Origin: Olsenella sp. Marseille-P4559
Lineage (GTDB): Bacteria; Actinomycetota; Coriobacteriia; Coriobacteriales; Atopobiaceae
DNA: 64,000 bases
NCBI RefSeq assembly: GCF_900605015.1
Contig: NZ_LR027575.1
Location: forward strand, 116,690 to 180,689
Direction: 5' to 3'
Part shown: positions 8,368 to 17,328 of the stretch, in pieces
How positions within the stretch are numbered: position 1 is the stretch's first letter
Layout: each line of letters begins with the position of its first letter
The notes under the pieces: generated by a model
What the model was told of the DNA's origin: nothing
Databases searched by the model: none
The model's input: only the letters and a program-made list of their open reading frames with translations
Program-made: the position numbers and the translations under genes

Positions 8368-9750
8368 ATGAAGGAACTCGACTACGACAAGATCAAGGAA
8401 GCGGCTGATGCCTACAACGCGGACATGACCGCGTTCCTGCGCGCCATGATCTCCCACCCCAGCGAGTCCTGCGAGGAGGGCGACGTCGTGGCCTGCATCA
8501 AGGCCGAGATGGAGAAGCTCGGCTTTGATGAGGTCAAGGTCGACGGCCTTGGCAACGTGATGGGTTTCATGGGCACGGGCGACAAGATCATCGCTATCGA
8601 CGGCCACATCGATACCGTGGGCATCGGCAACCGCGACAACTGGGACTTCGACCCCTACGAGGGTTTTGAGGACGGCCAGCTCATCGGCGGCCGTGGCGGC
8701 TCCGACCAGGAGGGCGGCGTCGCTGCCGCCGCCTATGCGGCCAAGATGATGAAGGACATGGACCTCATCCCCGAGGGCTACAAGATCATGGTCGTGGGCA
8801 CCGTCCAGGAAGAGGACTGCGACGGCATGTGCTGGCAGTACATCTACAACAAGGACGGCATCAAACCCGAGTTCGTCATCTCCACCGAGCCCACCGACGG
8901 TGGCATCTACCGTGGCCACCGTGGCCGCATGGAGATTCGCGTGGACGTGAAGGGCGTCTCCTGCCATGGATCTGCCCCCGAGCGCGGCGACAACGCCATC
9001 TACAAGATGGCCGACATCGTGAACGACGTCCGCGCCCTCAACAACAACGGCGCAGACGAGTCCACCTCCATCAGGGGCCTCGTCAAGATGCTCGACCCCA
9101 AGTACAACCCCGACCACTACGAGGACGCACGCTTCCTGGGCCGCGGCACCTGCACCGTCTCCCAGATCTTCTACACCAGCCCCTCGCGCTGCGCCGTGGC
9201 TGATTCCTGCGCCATCTCCATCGACCGTCGCATGACCGCTGGCGAGACCTACGAGTCCTGCCTCGAGGAGGTTCGCAACCTGCCTGCCGTCAAGAAGTAC
9301 GGCGAGGACGTGAAGGTCTCCATGTACATGTACGACCGTCCCAGCTGGACCGGCGAGGTCTACGAGACCGAGGCCTACTTCCCCACGTGGATCAACAAGG
9401 AGAGCGCTCCCCACGTCAAGGCGCTCGTCGACGCGCACGAGGCCCTCTTTGGCGACAAGCGCATCGGCTGCCCCAAGTCCATGGACAAGCGCGAGGGCAG
9501 GCCTCTGTGCGACAAGTGGACCTTCTCCACGAACTGCGTGTCCATCCAGGGCCGCTATGGCATCCCGTGCGTGGGCTTTGGCCCCGGCGCCGAGTCCCAG
9601 GCCCACGCCCCCAACGAGGTCACCTACAAGCAGGACCTCTCTACCTGTGCAGCTCTCTACGTTGCGGCCGTGAACCTCTACGACCCCAGCCAGGCTACCG
9701 ATGACGTCACCGAGTACCGCGGTACCCTGACGGGCAACGACATCAAGTAG
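8368..9750 (+). CDS. ygeY: YgeY, selenium-metabolism-linked M20 hydrolase
   Basis: This M20-family zinc hydrolase (460 residues) has the metal-binding IDGHIDTVG motif (His80, Asp82), [10 protein letters not shown] (Asp113) and the QEED acidic pair. YgeY proteins are found almost only beside ygeW, ygeX and selenium-hydroxylase genes. They are thought to act in anaerobic purine breakdown on an amide- or carbamoyl-bearing intermediate; the exact reaction here is inferred from family context. A strong GAGGAGG ribosome site precedes the ATG. It is the first gene of a run ygeY-ygeW-arcC-mocA-hyuA and has its own copy of the shared motif. Confidence 0.92.
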   Translation: MKELDYDKIKEAADAYNADMTAFLRAMISHPSESCEEGDVVACIKAEMEKLGFDEVKVDGLGNVMGFMGTGDKIIAIDGHIDTVGIGNRDNWDFDPYEGFEDGQLIGGRGGSDQEGGVAAAAYAAKMMKDMDLIPEGYKIMVVGTVQEEDCDGMCWQYIYNKDGIKPEFVISTEPTDGGIYRGHRGRMEIRVDVKGVSCHGSAPERGDNAIYKMADIVNDVRALNNNGADESTSIRGLVKMLDPKYNPDHYEDARFLGRGTCTVSQIFYTSPSRCAVADSCAISIDRRMTAGETYESCLEEVRNLPAVKKYGEDVKVSMYMYDRPSWTGEVYETEAYFPTWINKESAPHVKALVDAHEALFGDKRIGCPKSMDKREGRPLCDKWTFSTNCVSIQGRYGIPCVGFGPGAESQAHAPNEVTYKQDLSTCAALYVAAVNLYDPSQATDDVTEYRGTLTGNDIK

Positions 9751-9813
9751 CACGCACTTCTCACCCACCCCCGCCGCAGGAGCGGCCTGCGGCCCAACAC
9801 AGAAGGAGACGGC

Positions 9814-11016
9814 ATGGATGCAACGTTCCAGAGCTACCTCGACCAGCTTTCCAAGCTCGACCACTCCAAGATGCACAACAGCGACTTCCTGCACACCTGG
9901 GACAAGACCACCGACGAGCTCCGCTCCCTCTACCTGGTCGCCGATGCCTTGCGCAACCTGCGCGAGCGCAACATCTCGACCCGCATCTTCGACTCGGGCC
10001 TGGCCGTCTCGAACTTCCGTGACAACTCCACGCGCACGCGCTTCTCGTTCGCGTCCGGCACCAACCTGCTGGGCCTGCAGCAGCAGGACCTGGACGAGGC
10101 GAAGTCCCAGGTGGCCCATGGCGAGACCGTGCGCGAGACCGCGACCATGATCAGCTTCATGGCCGACGTCATCGGCATTCGCGACGACAAGTTCATTGGC
10201 GAGGGCGACGCCTACATGAAGGAGGTTTCCGAGTCCGTCGAGCAGTCCTGGCGTGACGGCATCCTGGACCACCGTCCCACGCTCGTCTCGCTGCAGTCCG
10301 ACTCCGACCACCCCACGCAGTCCTCTGCCGACCTGCTCTACCTCATCAACGAGTTTGGCGGGCTCGACAACCTCAAGGGCAAGAAGGTCGCCGTCACCTG
10401 GGCCTACAGCCCCTCCTATGGCAAGCCCCTCAGCTGCCCGCAGTCGCTCATCATGCTGCTCACCCGCTTTGGCATGGACGTCACCCTGGCCCACCCCGAG
10501 GGCTACGACCTCATGCCCGAGCTGGTCAAGCAGGCCGGCGTCTACGCCCAGGAGTCTGGTGCCACGTTCACCCAGGCCCGCTCCATGGAGGAGGCCTTCG
10601 AGGGTGCCGACATCGTGGTCCCCAAGAGCTGGGCTCCCTACGCGGCAATGGAGAAGCGCACCAAGCTCTACGCCGCCGGCGACTCCGAGGGCATCGACAC
10701 CCTGGAGAAGGAGCTTCTCGCCCAGAACGCCACCCACATGGACTGGCATTGCACGCCCGAGCTCATGGCCAAGACCGCAAACGGCATGGACACCATCTAC
10801 ATGCACCCGCTGCCGGCCGACATCGAGGGCGTCTCGTGCGAGCACGGCGAGGTTACGAGCGAGGTCTTTGACGCCCACCGTGACGGTCTGTACAAGGAGG
10901 CCAGCTACAAGCCGTATGCGGTGGCTGCCATGATCTTCCTGCAGAAGGCCAAGAACCCGATTGCCATGCTCAAGGAGCTCGAGCAGCGCGGCCGCAGCCG
11001 TTGGCTCGAGGCATAG
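9814..11016 (+). CDS. ygeW: Knotted carbamoyltransferase YgeW
   Basis: The 400-residue protein is a transcarbamylase with the carbamoyl-phosphate motif STRTR (residues 72-76) in NFRDNSTRTRFSFASGT, and MHPLPAD in the C-terminal domain. YgeW is the knotted carbamoyltransferase family of unsettled substrate. In purine-degrading clusters it probably runs backwards, releasing carbamoyl phosphate from a carbamoylated (ureido) intermediate for carbamate kinase. The ribosome site AGAAGGAGA is well placed. It lies 63 bases after ygeY and 129 bases before arcC, with a terminator-like hairpin in the second gap. Confidence 0.93.
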   Translation: MDATFQSYLDQLSKLDHSKMHNSDFLHTWDKTTDELRSLYLVADALRNLRERNISTRIFDSGLAVSNFRDNSTRTRFSFASGTNLLGLQQQDLDEAKSQVAHGETVRETATMISFMADVIGIRDDKFIGEGDAYMKEVSESVEQSWRDGILDHRPTLVSLQSDSDHPTQSSADLLYLINEFGGLDNLKGKKVAVTWAYSPSYGKPLSCPQSLIMLLTRFGMDVTLAHPEGYDLMPELVKQAGVYAQESGATFTQARSMEEAFEGADIVVPKSWAPYAAMEKRTKLYAAGDSEGIDTLEKELLAQNATHMDWHCTPELMAKTANGMDTIYMHPLPADIEGVSCEHGEVTSEVFDAHRDGLYKEASYKPYAVAAMIFLQKAKNPIAMLKELEQRGRSRWLEA

Positions 11017-11052
11017 CGCCGGGCATCGGGGCGACTGGCGCAGGACCCACAA

Positions 11053-11116
11053 GGGCACGCGCGGGCTGGTCGGGCCGAGCCGGAATGCTCGCCTGGCCGG
11101 CCCGTGCCCTGTTTTT
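11053..11116 (+). terminator. Terminator-like hairpin between ygeW and arcC
   Basis: GGGCAC (11053-11058) pairs with GTGCCC (11104-11109). Inner GC-rich pairs extend the stem, and TGTTTTT follows at once. The shape is that of an intrinsic terminator, yet it lies inside what looks like one operon, so it may give partial termination. Confidence 0.5.
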
Positions 11117-11145
11117 AGCGGCTAGGGGAGAATGGAGAGAAACGC

Positions 11146-12087
11146 ATGGGAAGGCGAATCGTCGTCGCGCTGGGCGGCAACGCGTTGGGAAAGAACCTGC
11201 CGGAGCAGATGGCAGCGGTGAAGCACACGTCCAGGGCCATCGTCGACCTCATCGCCGATGGCAATGAGGTCATCGTCGTACATGGCAATGGCCCGCAGGT
11301 GGGCATGATCCAGGAGGCCATGACCCAGCTCACGCGCTCTGACCCCGAGAAGTACATCCCCTGCCCGCTCTCGGTCTGCGTGGCTATGAGCCAGGGCTAC
11401 ATTGGTTATGACCTGCAGAACGCCATCCGCGAGGAGCTGGCCAACCGCGACATCCACCACGGTGTGACCACGGTGCTCACGCAGGTCGAGGTCGACCCCA
11501 AAGACCCTGCCTTCGAGCACCCCACCAAGCCCATCGGCGCCTTCATGACCAAGGAGGAGGCCGACCACCTGGTGGCCGAGCGTGGCTACACGGTGGTCGA
11601 GGACTCCGGCCGCGGCTGGCGGCGCGTGGTGGCAAGTCCCAGGCCCAAGTCCATCGTCGAGCTTGACACCATCCGCTCGCTGGTCGAGGCGGACCATGTT
11701 GTTATCGCCTGCGGTGGCGGCGGCATTCCCGTCTACCACACCGAGGGCCATCACCTCAAGGGTGCGGCGGCCGTTATCGACAAAGACTTCGCTGCCGCGC
11801 GCCTGGCCGAGCAGCTGGATGCCGACGCCCTGGTCATCCTTACGGCGGTCGAGAAGGTGGCCATCCACTTTGGCAAGCCCGACCAGACCGAGCTCGACGA
11901 GCTCACGCCCGAGACGGCCCAGCGCTACATCGACGTCGGCGAGTTTGCTCCGGGCTCGATGCTGCCCAAGGTCCAGGCGGCGCTCCAGTTTACGCAGTCC
12001 GGTTCCGGACGCATCTCGCTCATCACCGAGCTCGACCGTGCGGCGGACGGCATCGCCGGGAAGACTGGTACCATCGTCCGTGGATAG
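11146..12087 (+). CDS. arcC: Carbamate kinase
   Basis: This 313-residue protein converts carbamoyl phosphate and ADP to carbamate and ATP. It has the N-terminal VALGGNALG motif (residues 7-15), HGNGPQVGM, and the CGGGGIPV and AAAVIDKDFAA segments typical of ArcC/YqeA. Next to ygeW it forms the energy-conserving end of the pathway, since carbamoyl phosphate released by YgeW would yield ATP and CO2 plus ammonia. GGAGAG is the ribosome site. It could also serve an arginine deiminase route, but no arcA or ornithine carbamoyltransferase is present. Confidence 0.94.
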   Translation: MGRRIVVALGGNALGKNLPEQMAAVKHTSRAIVDLIADGNEVIVVHGNGPQVGMIQEAMTQLTRSDPEKYIPCPLSVCVAMSQGYIGYDLQNAIREELANRDIHHGVTTVLTQVEVDPKDPAFEHPTKPIGAFMTKEEADHLVAERGYTVVEDSGRGWRRVVASPRPKSIVELDTIRSLVEADHVVIACGGGGIPVYHTEGHHLKGAAAVIDKDFAAARLAEQLDADALVILTAVEKVAIHFGKPDQTELDELTPETAQRYIDVGEFAPGSMLPKVQAALQFTQSGSGRISLITELDRAADGIAGKTGTIVRG

Positions 12088-12128
12088 CATGTAGGCATCG
12101 AAACGGCAATGCGCGCGAGGTGAGGGCC

Positions 12129-13145
12129 ATGGAACCACGGGTTTTCTCGTTTCTTGTTGATGAGGACGACAAACGCTTCTTTGGTCCAGGTCCCATGGCA
12201 CTGCTCTCGGGCGTTCGCGAGACGGGCAGCCTCTCTGCCTCCGCCAAGGCTATGGGCATGAGCTACACCAAGGCCATGCGCATTCTGCACGATGCCGAAC
12301 ACGCCCTGGGATGCCCCCTCACCGTGCGCTCCATCGGTGGCGAGAAGGGCGGGAGCTCGAACCTCACCCCTGAGGGCGAGGAGTTCCTCCGTCGCTATGA
12401 GGCATGGCGTCAGGGCATGAGTGAGACGGCAAACGCGGGCTTCTGTGCCGCCTTCGCCGGCATGGCTGGCGTGCCGAGGCTGGGCTGCGTTGTCATGGCA
12501 AACGGCGAGGCTACGCGCTTTGGCAGGCAGAAGCTCGTCGAGCCCCTGCGCGGCCGGGCCGTGGTCTCGCACACGCTTGACGCGCTGGTGTCGGCACGCC
12601 TTGATGTGGTGGTCCCCACGAGGTGGGAGCGCGTGCGCTCTGTGTGCGAGGCAAGGCACGTGACCTGCGTCGAGCCCGAGGGTCCGCTTCAGAGCGACAC
12701 GCTGCGCGCAGGCATAAGGGTGCTGGGCAAGCGTGCGGGCTATGTCTTTGTCCAGGGAGACCAGCCACTGCTTTCCGGTGCGAGCGTCGAGGCGCTGCTC
12801 GACGAGTTTGCCGCGCATTCGGCCAGCGTGGTGCGCCTGGCCTGGCAGGGCCGCGTGGGGAGCCCCGTGATCTTTCCGGGGTACCTGGCCGACGCGCTTC
12901 TCGGCCTTGAGGGAGACGTGGGCGGAGGGGAGCTCCTGCACAGAAACCCAGACCTTGCCTGCGTCACGAGGCTTGTCGAGGCACGCTTCCCAGCCGAACT
13001 CGATGACATTGACACCCCGTCTGACCTCGAGCGCGTTGCCAGTGAGCTTGCGGCGCTGCGTGAGGTGTCGGAATCCGGTCAGGGTATATGGCCCGTCGCG
13101 GACGCGGGGCTTGGTGCCCCGGACGAGCCTGGCTCTTCGCTGTAA
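12129..13145 (+). CDS. ModE-type HTH domain fused to MocA-like molybdopterin nucleotidyltransferase
   Basis: Residues 1 to about 95 form a ModE/LysR-like winged helix (GPGPMALLSGVRETGSLSAS, then KAMGMSYTKAMRIL). From about 115 on, the protein is a MobA/MocA-like NTP transferase with an altered nucleotide loop (MANGEATRFGRQK), GDQPLL and GSPVIFPG. MocA-type enzymes add CMP to molybdopterin to make the cofactor of xanthine-dehydrogenase-class hydroxylases, so this gene equips the missing hydroxylase. The HTH half may sense molybdate or only be structural. The start at 12129 is supported by GAGGTGAG upstream. The gene lies 12 bases before the hydantoinase gene. Confidence 0.85.
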   Translation: MEPRVFSFLVDEDDKRFFGPGPMALLSGVRETGSLSASAKAMGMSYTKAMRILHDAEHALGCPLTVRSIGGEKGGSSNLTPEGEEFLRRYEAWRQGMSETANAGFCAAFAGMAGVPRLGCVVMANGEATRFGRQKLVEPLRGRAVVSHTLDALVSARLDVVVPTRWERVRSVCEARHVTCVEPEGPLQSDTLRAGIRVLGKRAGYVFVQGDQPLLSGASVEALLDEFAAHSASVVRLAWQGRVGSPVIFPGYLADALLGLEGDVGGGELLHRNPDLACVTRLVEARFPAELDDIDTPSDLERVASELAALREVSESGQGIWPVADAGLGAPDEPGSSL

Positions 13146-13157
13146 GGAGATGGTTGT

Positions 13158-14543
13158 ATGGTTGCGCGGGCACGAAAGGTCCTGAGAAATGGGCAGCTGG
13201 TGACGCCTGAGGGAGTCTTTCTCGGCGATGCGGTCATAGAGGGCGACAAGATCGCGGACGTCGTTCCCGGTGGCCTCGACGAGGCCCAGCTGGCAAACGC
13301 TGAGGTCTTTGACGCCACGGGCTGCTGGGTCTACCCCGGCTTTATCGACGCCCACACGCACATGCAGTGCTGGACGGGCATGGACTGGACCGCAGATAGC
13401 TTCGAGACGGGAACGCGCGCGGCGGCATGCGGGGGCACCACGACCATCGTGGACTATGCCACCCAGGACAGAGGCATGACCCTTCACCAGGCGCTCGATG
13501 AGTGGCACAAGCGCGCCGACGGCACCTGCACGGCAAACTATGCCTTCCACATGGCCATCGCCGACTGGAACGAGCACACCCGCGAGGAGATCGCGGACAT
13601 GCGCGACGCCGGCGTCACCTCGTTCAAGACCTACTTCGCCTACGACCACCTGAGGCTGGACGATGCCCAGACCATGGAGGTGCTCGAGGCCATCAAGCCC
13701 TTCGACGGCATCCTCTGCGTGCACTGCGAGAACGGCACCCTCGTAAACGAGCTGCAGCGCAGGATGCTTGCCAAGGGCATCACGGGGCCCGAGGGGCACC
13801 CGTTGAGCCGTCCCGCCGAGTGCGAGGCCGAGGCCATTAGCCGTCTCATGTACCTCTCCGAGCTCACGGGCGTCCGCGTGAACGTGGTGCACTGCTCGAC
13901 CCGCCTGGGCTTGGAACAGGTGCGCGCCGCTCGCGAGCGCGGGGTCCGCGTGTCGCTCGAGACCTGCCCGCAGTACCTGCTGCTGGACGATACGTGCTAC
14001 CTTGAGCAGGGAGAGGATGGCTTTGGCGGTGCAAAGTACGTGATGAGCCCGCCCCTGCGCAAGCCCTCGGACATCGCGGCGCTGTGCGAGGCGGTCGAGG
14101 ATGGCGAGGTAGACCAGATCTCGACCGACCACTGCTCGTTCAACCTGCACGGGCAGAAGGACCGCGGCCGTGGCGACTTCACGAAGATCCCCAACGGCGG
14201 CCCCGGCGTCGAGCACAGGCCGGCGCTCATCATGACCACGTTCGAGGGACGGCTGGGACCCATGGACTACCTGCACCTGCTCTCTGAGGGCCAGGCGCGC
14301 GTGTTTGGGATGTACCCGCGCAAGGGCGCGCTTGCGGCGGGCTCCGACGCGGACATCTGTGTGTGGGATCCCACGGCTCGTTGGGCCATCGGCGCCGCCA
14401 ACCAGCACCAAGCCGTCGATTACACCACCTACGAGGGCTTCGAGGCGCATGGGCGCGCCAAGCTCGTCTTTGTGAACGGCATGCTTGCCGTGCGTGACGG
14501 TGAGCCCACAGGCGAGAAGCCCGGTCGCTACGTGGCGCGCTAG
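13158..14543 (+). CDS. hyuA: Dihydropyrimidinase/hydantoinase-type amidohydrolase
   Basis: This 461-residue amidohydrolase opens cyclic amide rings (hydantoins, dihydropyrimidines and, in purine-degrading clusters, a purine-derived ring). Metal ligands are visible: DAHTHMQ (His66, His68), the lysine to be carbamylated in SFKTYFAY (Lys157), CVHCEN (His189), VVHCST (His245) and STDHCSF (Asp near 322). This is the full set for a two-zinc enzyme. AAGGAGATGG just after the previous stop is the ribosome site, so it is co-transcribed with the mocA-like gene. The exact ring opened cannot be read from sequence. Confidence 0.92.
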   Translation: MVARARKVLRNGQLVTPEGVFLGDAVIEGDKIADVVPGGLDEAQLANAEVFDATGCWVYPGFIDAHTHMQCWTGMDWTADSFETGTRAAACGGTTTIVDYATQDRGMTLHQALDEWHKRADGTCTANYAFHMAIADWNEHTREEIADMRDAGVTSFKTYFAYDHLRLDDAQTMEVLEAIKPFDGILCVHCENGTLVNELQRRMLAKGITGPEGHPLSRPAECEAEAISRLMYLSELTGVRVNVVHCSTRLGLEQVRAARERGVRVSLETCPQYLLLDDTCYLEQGEDGFGGAKYVMSPPLRKPSDIAALCEAVEDGEVDQISTDHCSFNLHGQKDRGRGDFTKIPNGGPGVEHRPALIMTTFEGRLGPMDYLHLLSEGQARVFGMYPRKGALAAGSDADICVWDPTARWAIGAANQHQAVDYTTYEGFEAHGRAKLVFVNGMLAVRDGEPTGEKPGRYVAR

Positions 14544-14646
14544 GGTCTGCCGCGCGGGGGCGTGGCCTTGCGGGTCTCTCGCCCCTCGCCCTTCTCATCC
14601 ATTGGCCGCCCGCGCAAGCGGGCAAGAAGCGAAGGAGTTTTTTCCC

Positions 14647-15027
14647 ATGAGCAAGTCTGCCATCGTCACCGACAAGGCCCCCAAGGCACTTGGCCCCTAC
14701 TCTGCGGGCGTCGTGTCCAACGGGTCCATCAACGTGTCCGGCCAGCTGGGTATCGACCCTGCGACCGGCAAGCTTGCCGGTGACGACATCCAGAGCCAGA
14801 CCCGTCAGAGCCTGACCAACATGAAGAACATCCTCGAGGCCGCAGGCGCCTCCATGGCCGATGTGGTCGAGACCACCGTCCTTCTCGCCGACATCAGCGA
14901 GTTTGGCGCCATGAACGAGGTCTACGCCGAGTTCTTCGAGGCTCCGTATCCTGCGCGCGCCGCGTTCCAGGTGGCCGCGCTTCCTGGCGGCGGCAGGGTC
15001 GAGATCAAGGCCGTTGCGAGGGTGTAG
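14647..15027 (+). CDS. ridA: RidA family enamine/imine deaminase
   Basis: This 126-residue protein is a YjgF/RidA member with the conserved PARAAFQVAALPGGGRVEIKA end, including the substrate-binding arginine. RidA hydrolyses reactive 2-aminoacrylate released by PLP enzymes. Diaminopropionate ammonia-lyase is such an enzyme, so RidA here probably protects the cell from the enamine made by YgeX (inference). The ATG at 14647 has GAAGGAG upstream; the longer upstream frame overlaps hyuA and has no support. A hairpin downstream may end the operon. Confidence 0.92.
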   Translation: MSKSAIVTDKAPKALGPYSAGVVSNGSINVSGQLGIDPATGKLAGDDIQSQTRQSLTNMKNILEAAGASMADVVETTVLLADISEFGAMNEVYAEFFEAPYPARAAFQVAALPGGGRVEIKAVARV

Positions 15028-15085
15028 GCCCAACTCGTCCCGAGGGTGCGGGCACCAACTGAGCATGGAGTTCTGAGCATCGGGC

Positions 15086-15116
15086 GGGCGGTGTCGGCAG
15101 GTTGCCGGTGCCGCCC
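15086..15116 (+). terminator. Hairpin after ridA
   Basis: GGGCGG pairs with CCGCCC and CGGCA with TGCCG around a short loop, giving a strong stem 60 bases after ridA. There is no T-run, so termination is only probable. Confidence 0.4.
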
Positions 15117-15153
15117 ACCCCTTCTCTTGGGGGCGCTTTGAGGGGGCCGTGTT

Positions 15154-15214
15154 CGCGGAATCCGACAACAAAAATCGCGGAAATCGACAACGAAAATCGC
15201 GGAATATGACAATG
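15154..15214 (+). repeat. 22-bp tandem repeat (2.8 copies) before a DUF4143 ATPase
   Basis: Units begin at 15154, 15176 and 15198, each starting CGCGGAA and containing GACAA, with the A-rich end AAAAT in the first two. The third is cut after 17 bases. The array ends 66 bases before the ATPase start codon and could be operator repeats controlling it. Confidence 0.75.
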
Positions 15215-15280
15215 TTGCTGCTAGGCATATGCGATAATGGCAATGGAGGTCTCAGAGCATAAAGCAGGGAGTACGGGGAA

Positions 15281-16567
15281 ATGTCGGTTGTGCCGAAGGG
15301 ATATCTGCCCAGGATTGTCGATGATGAGGTCGAGGAGTGTCTTGCGACCTATGGGGCAGTCGAGATTGCGGGTGCCAAGTGGTGCGGCAAGACATGGACG
15401 GCGCGGCGACATGCCAAGAGCATCATCTATCTCGACGAAGGCCAGAACCTGAGCATGGCGCTTTCGGACCCGATGGCCGCTCTCGTTGGAGAGCGCCCTC
15501 ACGTGGTTGATGAGTGGCAGCTTGCGCCTGTGCTCTGGGATGTGGTGCGACATGAAGTCGATGATGGGTCTGGAGAAAAAGGGCTGTGGATTCTCACCGG
15601 GTCATCAACGCCCGCCAAGGACAAGGCCCATCACAGTGGCGCTGGTCGCATTGGAAGGGTACGGATGCTCCCCATGTCTTTGCAGGAATCAGGGGACTCT
15701 ACGGGTGAGGTGTCTCTGGCCGTGCTCTTCGAGGGCAAGTTTACCTATGCCACCTGCAGTATGACTGCGGACAGGCTGGTCTCCCTGTGCTGCCGTGGAG
15801 GATGGCCAGAGGCAATAGACATCAAGCCTGCCCGCGCCCTTCGCATAGCGAGGGACTACGTAGATGCGACAATCGAGCATAGCGTTCCCTCGAAGGGCGG
15901 CAATTCCGACATTGCCAGGCGCCTCTTGAGTAGTCTTGCGAGAAATCTGGGACAGGCAGTTACCAGGAAGACCATGGTGCGCGATATGTATGGGGAGACC
16001 GAGAACGCCGATTCGGCTTCGCTCGCAACCATAACGAACTACGTCGCGCTTCTCGAGTCGCTCTATCTGGTGCTGTCTATACGCGGATGGGAGCCTCCTG
16101 CTCGCTCTCCCAAGCGCTTTCGCACAAGTCCAAAGCGCTACCTTGTGGACCCCTCGCTGGCGGTCTCGCTGCTTCAGATGAACGAGCGGTCTCTCAAAGG
16201 CGATTGGCAGACGTTCGGGCTGGTATTCGAGAACCTCTGCATGAGAGACCTGTCCGTGTACGCCCGGGCACTTCCAGAGGCATCGCGAGATCCGGTGCAC
16301 TACTACCGCGACGACAATGGCCTCGAAGCGGATGCGATAGTGGAAGACGCGGCAGGAAGATGGGGTGCAATCGAGGTCAAGCTTGGGGAAGACAAGGTCG
16401 AGGAGGCCGCTGGCAATCTCTTGCGCCTGCGAGAGAAGCTGGGGAGAAACGCGCTGGCCCAGGCCCGTGGCCCGGAGTTCCTTGCCGTGCTTGTTGGGCT
16501 TGGCGAGCAGTCGTACCGCAGGAGCGATGGGGTCTACGTCATCCCCATTGGCTGTCTGGGAAGGTAG
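15281..16567 (+). CDS. DUF4143-type AAA ATPase
   Basis: The 428-residue protein has a Walker A loop (GAKWCGKTW), a Walker B-like VVDEWQ, the ILTGSS sensor, and a C-terminal DUF4143/restriction-fold part with ADAIVED and AIEVKLG. The latter resembles the D-ExK site of nuclease folds. These ATPases are common and often multi-copy in gut anaerobes; their role is unknown. A second, distantly related member lies at 51117. The gene stands alone, with 22-bp tandem repeats upstream and a small membrane-protein gene 15 bases downstream. Confidence 0.85.
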   Translation: MSVVPKGYLPRIVDDEVEECLATYGAVEIAGAKWCGKTWTARRHAKSIIYLDEGQNLSMALSDPMAALVGERPHVVDEWQLAPVLWDVVRHEVDDGSGEKGLWILTGSSTPAKDKAHHSGAGRIGRVRMLPMSLQESGDSTGEVSLAVLFEGKFTYATCSMTADRLVSLCCRGGWPEAIDIKPARALRIARDYVDATIEHSVPSKGGNSDIARRLLSSLARNLGQAVTRKTMVRDMYGETENADSASLATITNYVALLESLYLVLSIRGWEPPARSPKRFRTSPKRYLVDPSLAVSLLQMNERSLKGDWQTFGLVFENLCMRDLSVYARALPEASRDPVHYYRDDNGLEADAIVEDAAGRWGAIEVKLGEDKVEEAAGNLLRLREKLGRNALAQARGPEFLAVLVGLGEQSYRRSDGVYVIPIGCLGR

Positions 16568-16581
16568 AATCGGAGGCCGTT

Positions 16582-17154
16582 GTGGACGCCATCGCATTTG
16601 AGCAGATAAGGCAGGGTCACGCGCTCATGGCTGCCTGCTGCGCTCTGTACCTGGCTTGGTGGGCCATCTTCTTCTGGCCCAAAGTGAGCGGGGGCTCCGC
16701 GCGTGGGGTGCTGAGGGTCGTCGGCATCGTGGCTATTCTCGGCGCAGTGGCGTGCGGCGTCTTGGGGGCCACGCGCATTTGCGGGGGAGCCGCTAGCCTG
16801 TCCCGCTCCGAGGCCGTGGTTGGGTGCCTGGTTAGCACCGTAGTGCTCTACCTGATACTTCTCGGCGTCACGCAGTGCGTGTTCCAGCGTCAGCCCACCA
16901 CCGAGCTGGTGCTTTTTGTGGCGTGGCTCGGCATGGAGGCCTGCTGCGCGCTGGCGCTTGGCGGTGTGGGCCACACCGGTGTTGCCGCGCTGGTGGCGGT
17001 GCTTGCCGTGGTGGGGTTTGTCGCGAGCCTGGTGTGCTATGTGCTCTACTACCGGCTCGACCCGCTGCCCTCCTTTGTTGACGGGTGCATTCCGTTGGCG
17101 CTTATCGGCGTCGCGAGCGTTGTGATTGCGTGCGCCCTACCCGCTGCGGCGTAG
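16582..17154 (+). CDS. Six-helix membrane protein of unknown function
   Basis: From the GTG at 16582 (GGAGG five bases upstream) the frame gives 190 residues with about six hydrophobic segments and no charged domain. I do not recognise the family. It starts 15 bases after the DUF4143 ATPase, so the two may share a transcript. The longer open frame upstream is a shadow of the ATPase gene. Confidence 0.6.
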   Translation: MDAIAFEQIRQGHALMAACCALYLAWWAIFFWPKVSGGSARGVLRVVGIVAILGAVACGVLGATRICGGAASLSRSEAVVGCLVSTVVLYLILLGVTQCVFQRQPTTELVLFVAWLGMEACCALALGGVGHTGVAALVAVLAVVGFVASLVCYVLYYRLDPLPSFVDGCIPLALIGVASVVIACALPAAA

Positions 17155-17200
17155 GGGGCGCGTGGGGACGGCGCTCCGGGGCCGTGCTCGCCGTGCTCGC

Positions 17201-17267
17201 GTCACATATTCGTGACCGAATCTGTGACCCGCGCAGGTCGCTACACATTCGGACGCCGAATGTGTAG
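17201..17267. repeat. Two adjacent inverted repeats between convergent genes
   Basis: GTCACATATTCG...CGAATCTGTGAC (17201-17228) has 12-base arms with one mismatch. CTACACATTCGG...CCGAATGTGTAG (17241-17267) has perfect 12-base arms and a 3-base loop. The arms of the two are related (CACANATTCG). They lie between a plus-strand gene and yqeC on the minus strand, so they may be a bidirectional terminator, though no T-run follows. Confidence 0.65.
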
Positions 17268-17328
17268 CAGCTCACACACCCATAGCAAGCATTGTGGCCG
17301 AGAAGAACTGCGGCCCCTGCCCCTCGCG

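Noticed and set aside
8323-11058. A 911-codon open frame on the minus strand
   Set aside because: It is the mirror of ygeY and ygeW, whose GC-rich third positions keep the opposite strand free of stops; the protein is low-complexity and matches no family.
11925-14450. An 841-codon minus-strand frame
   Set aside because: It is antisense to arcC, the mocA-like gene and hyuA, which have clear catalytic motifs on the plus strand.
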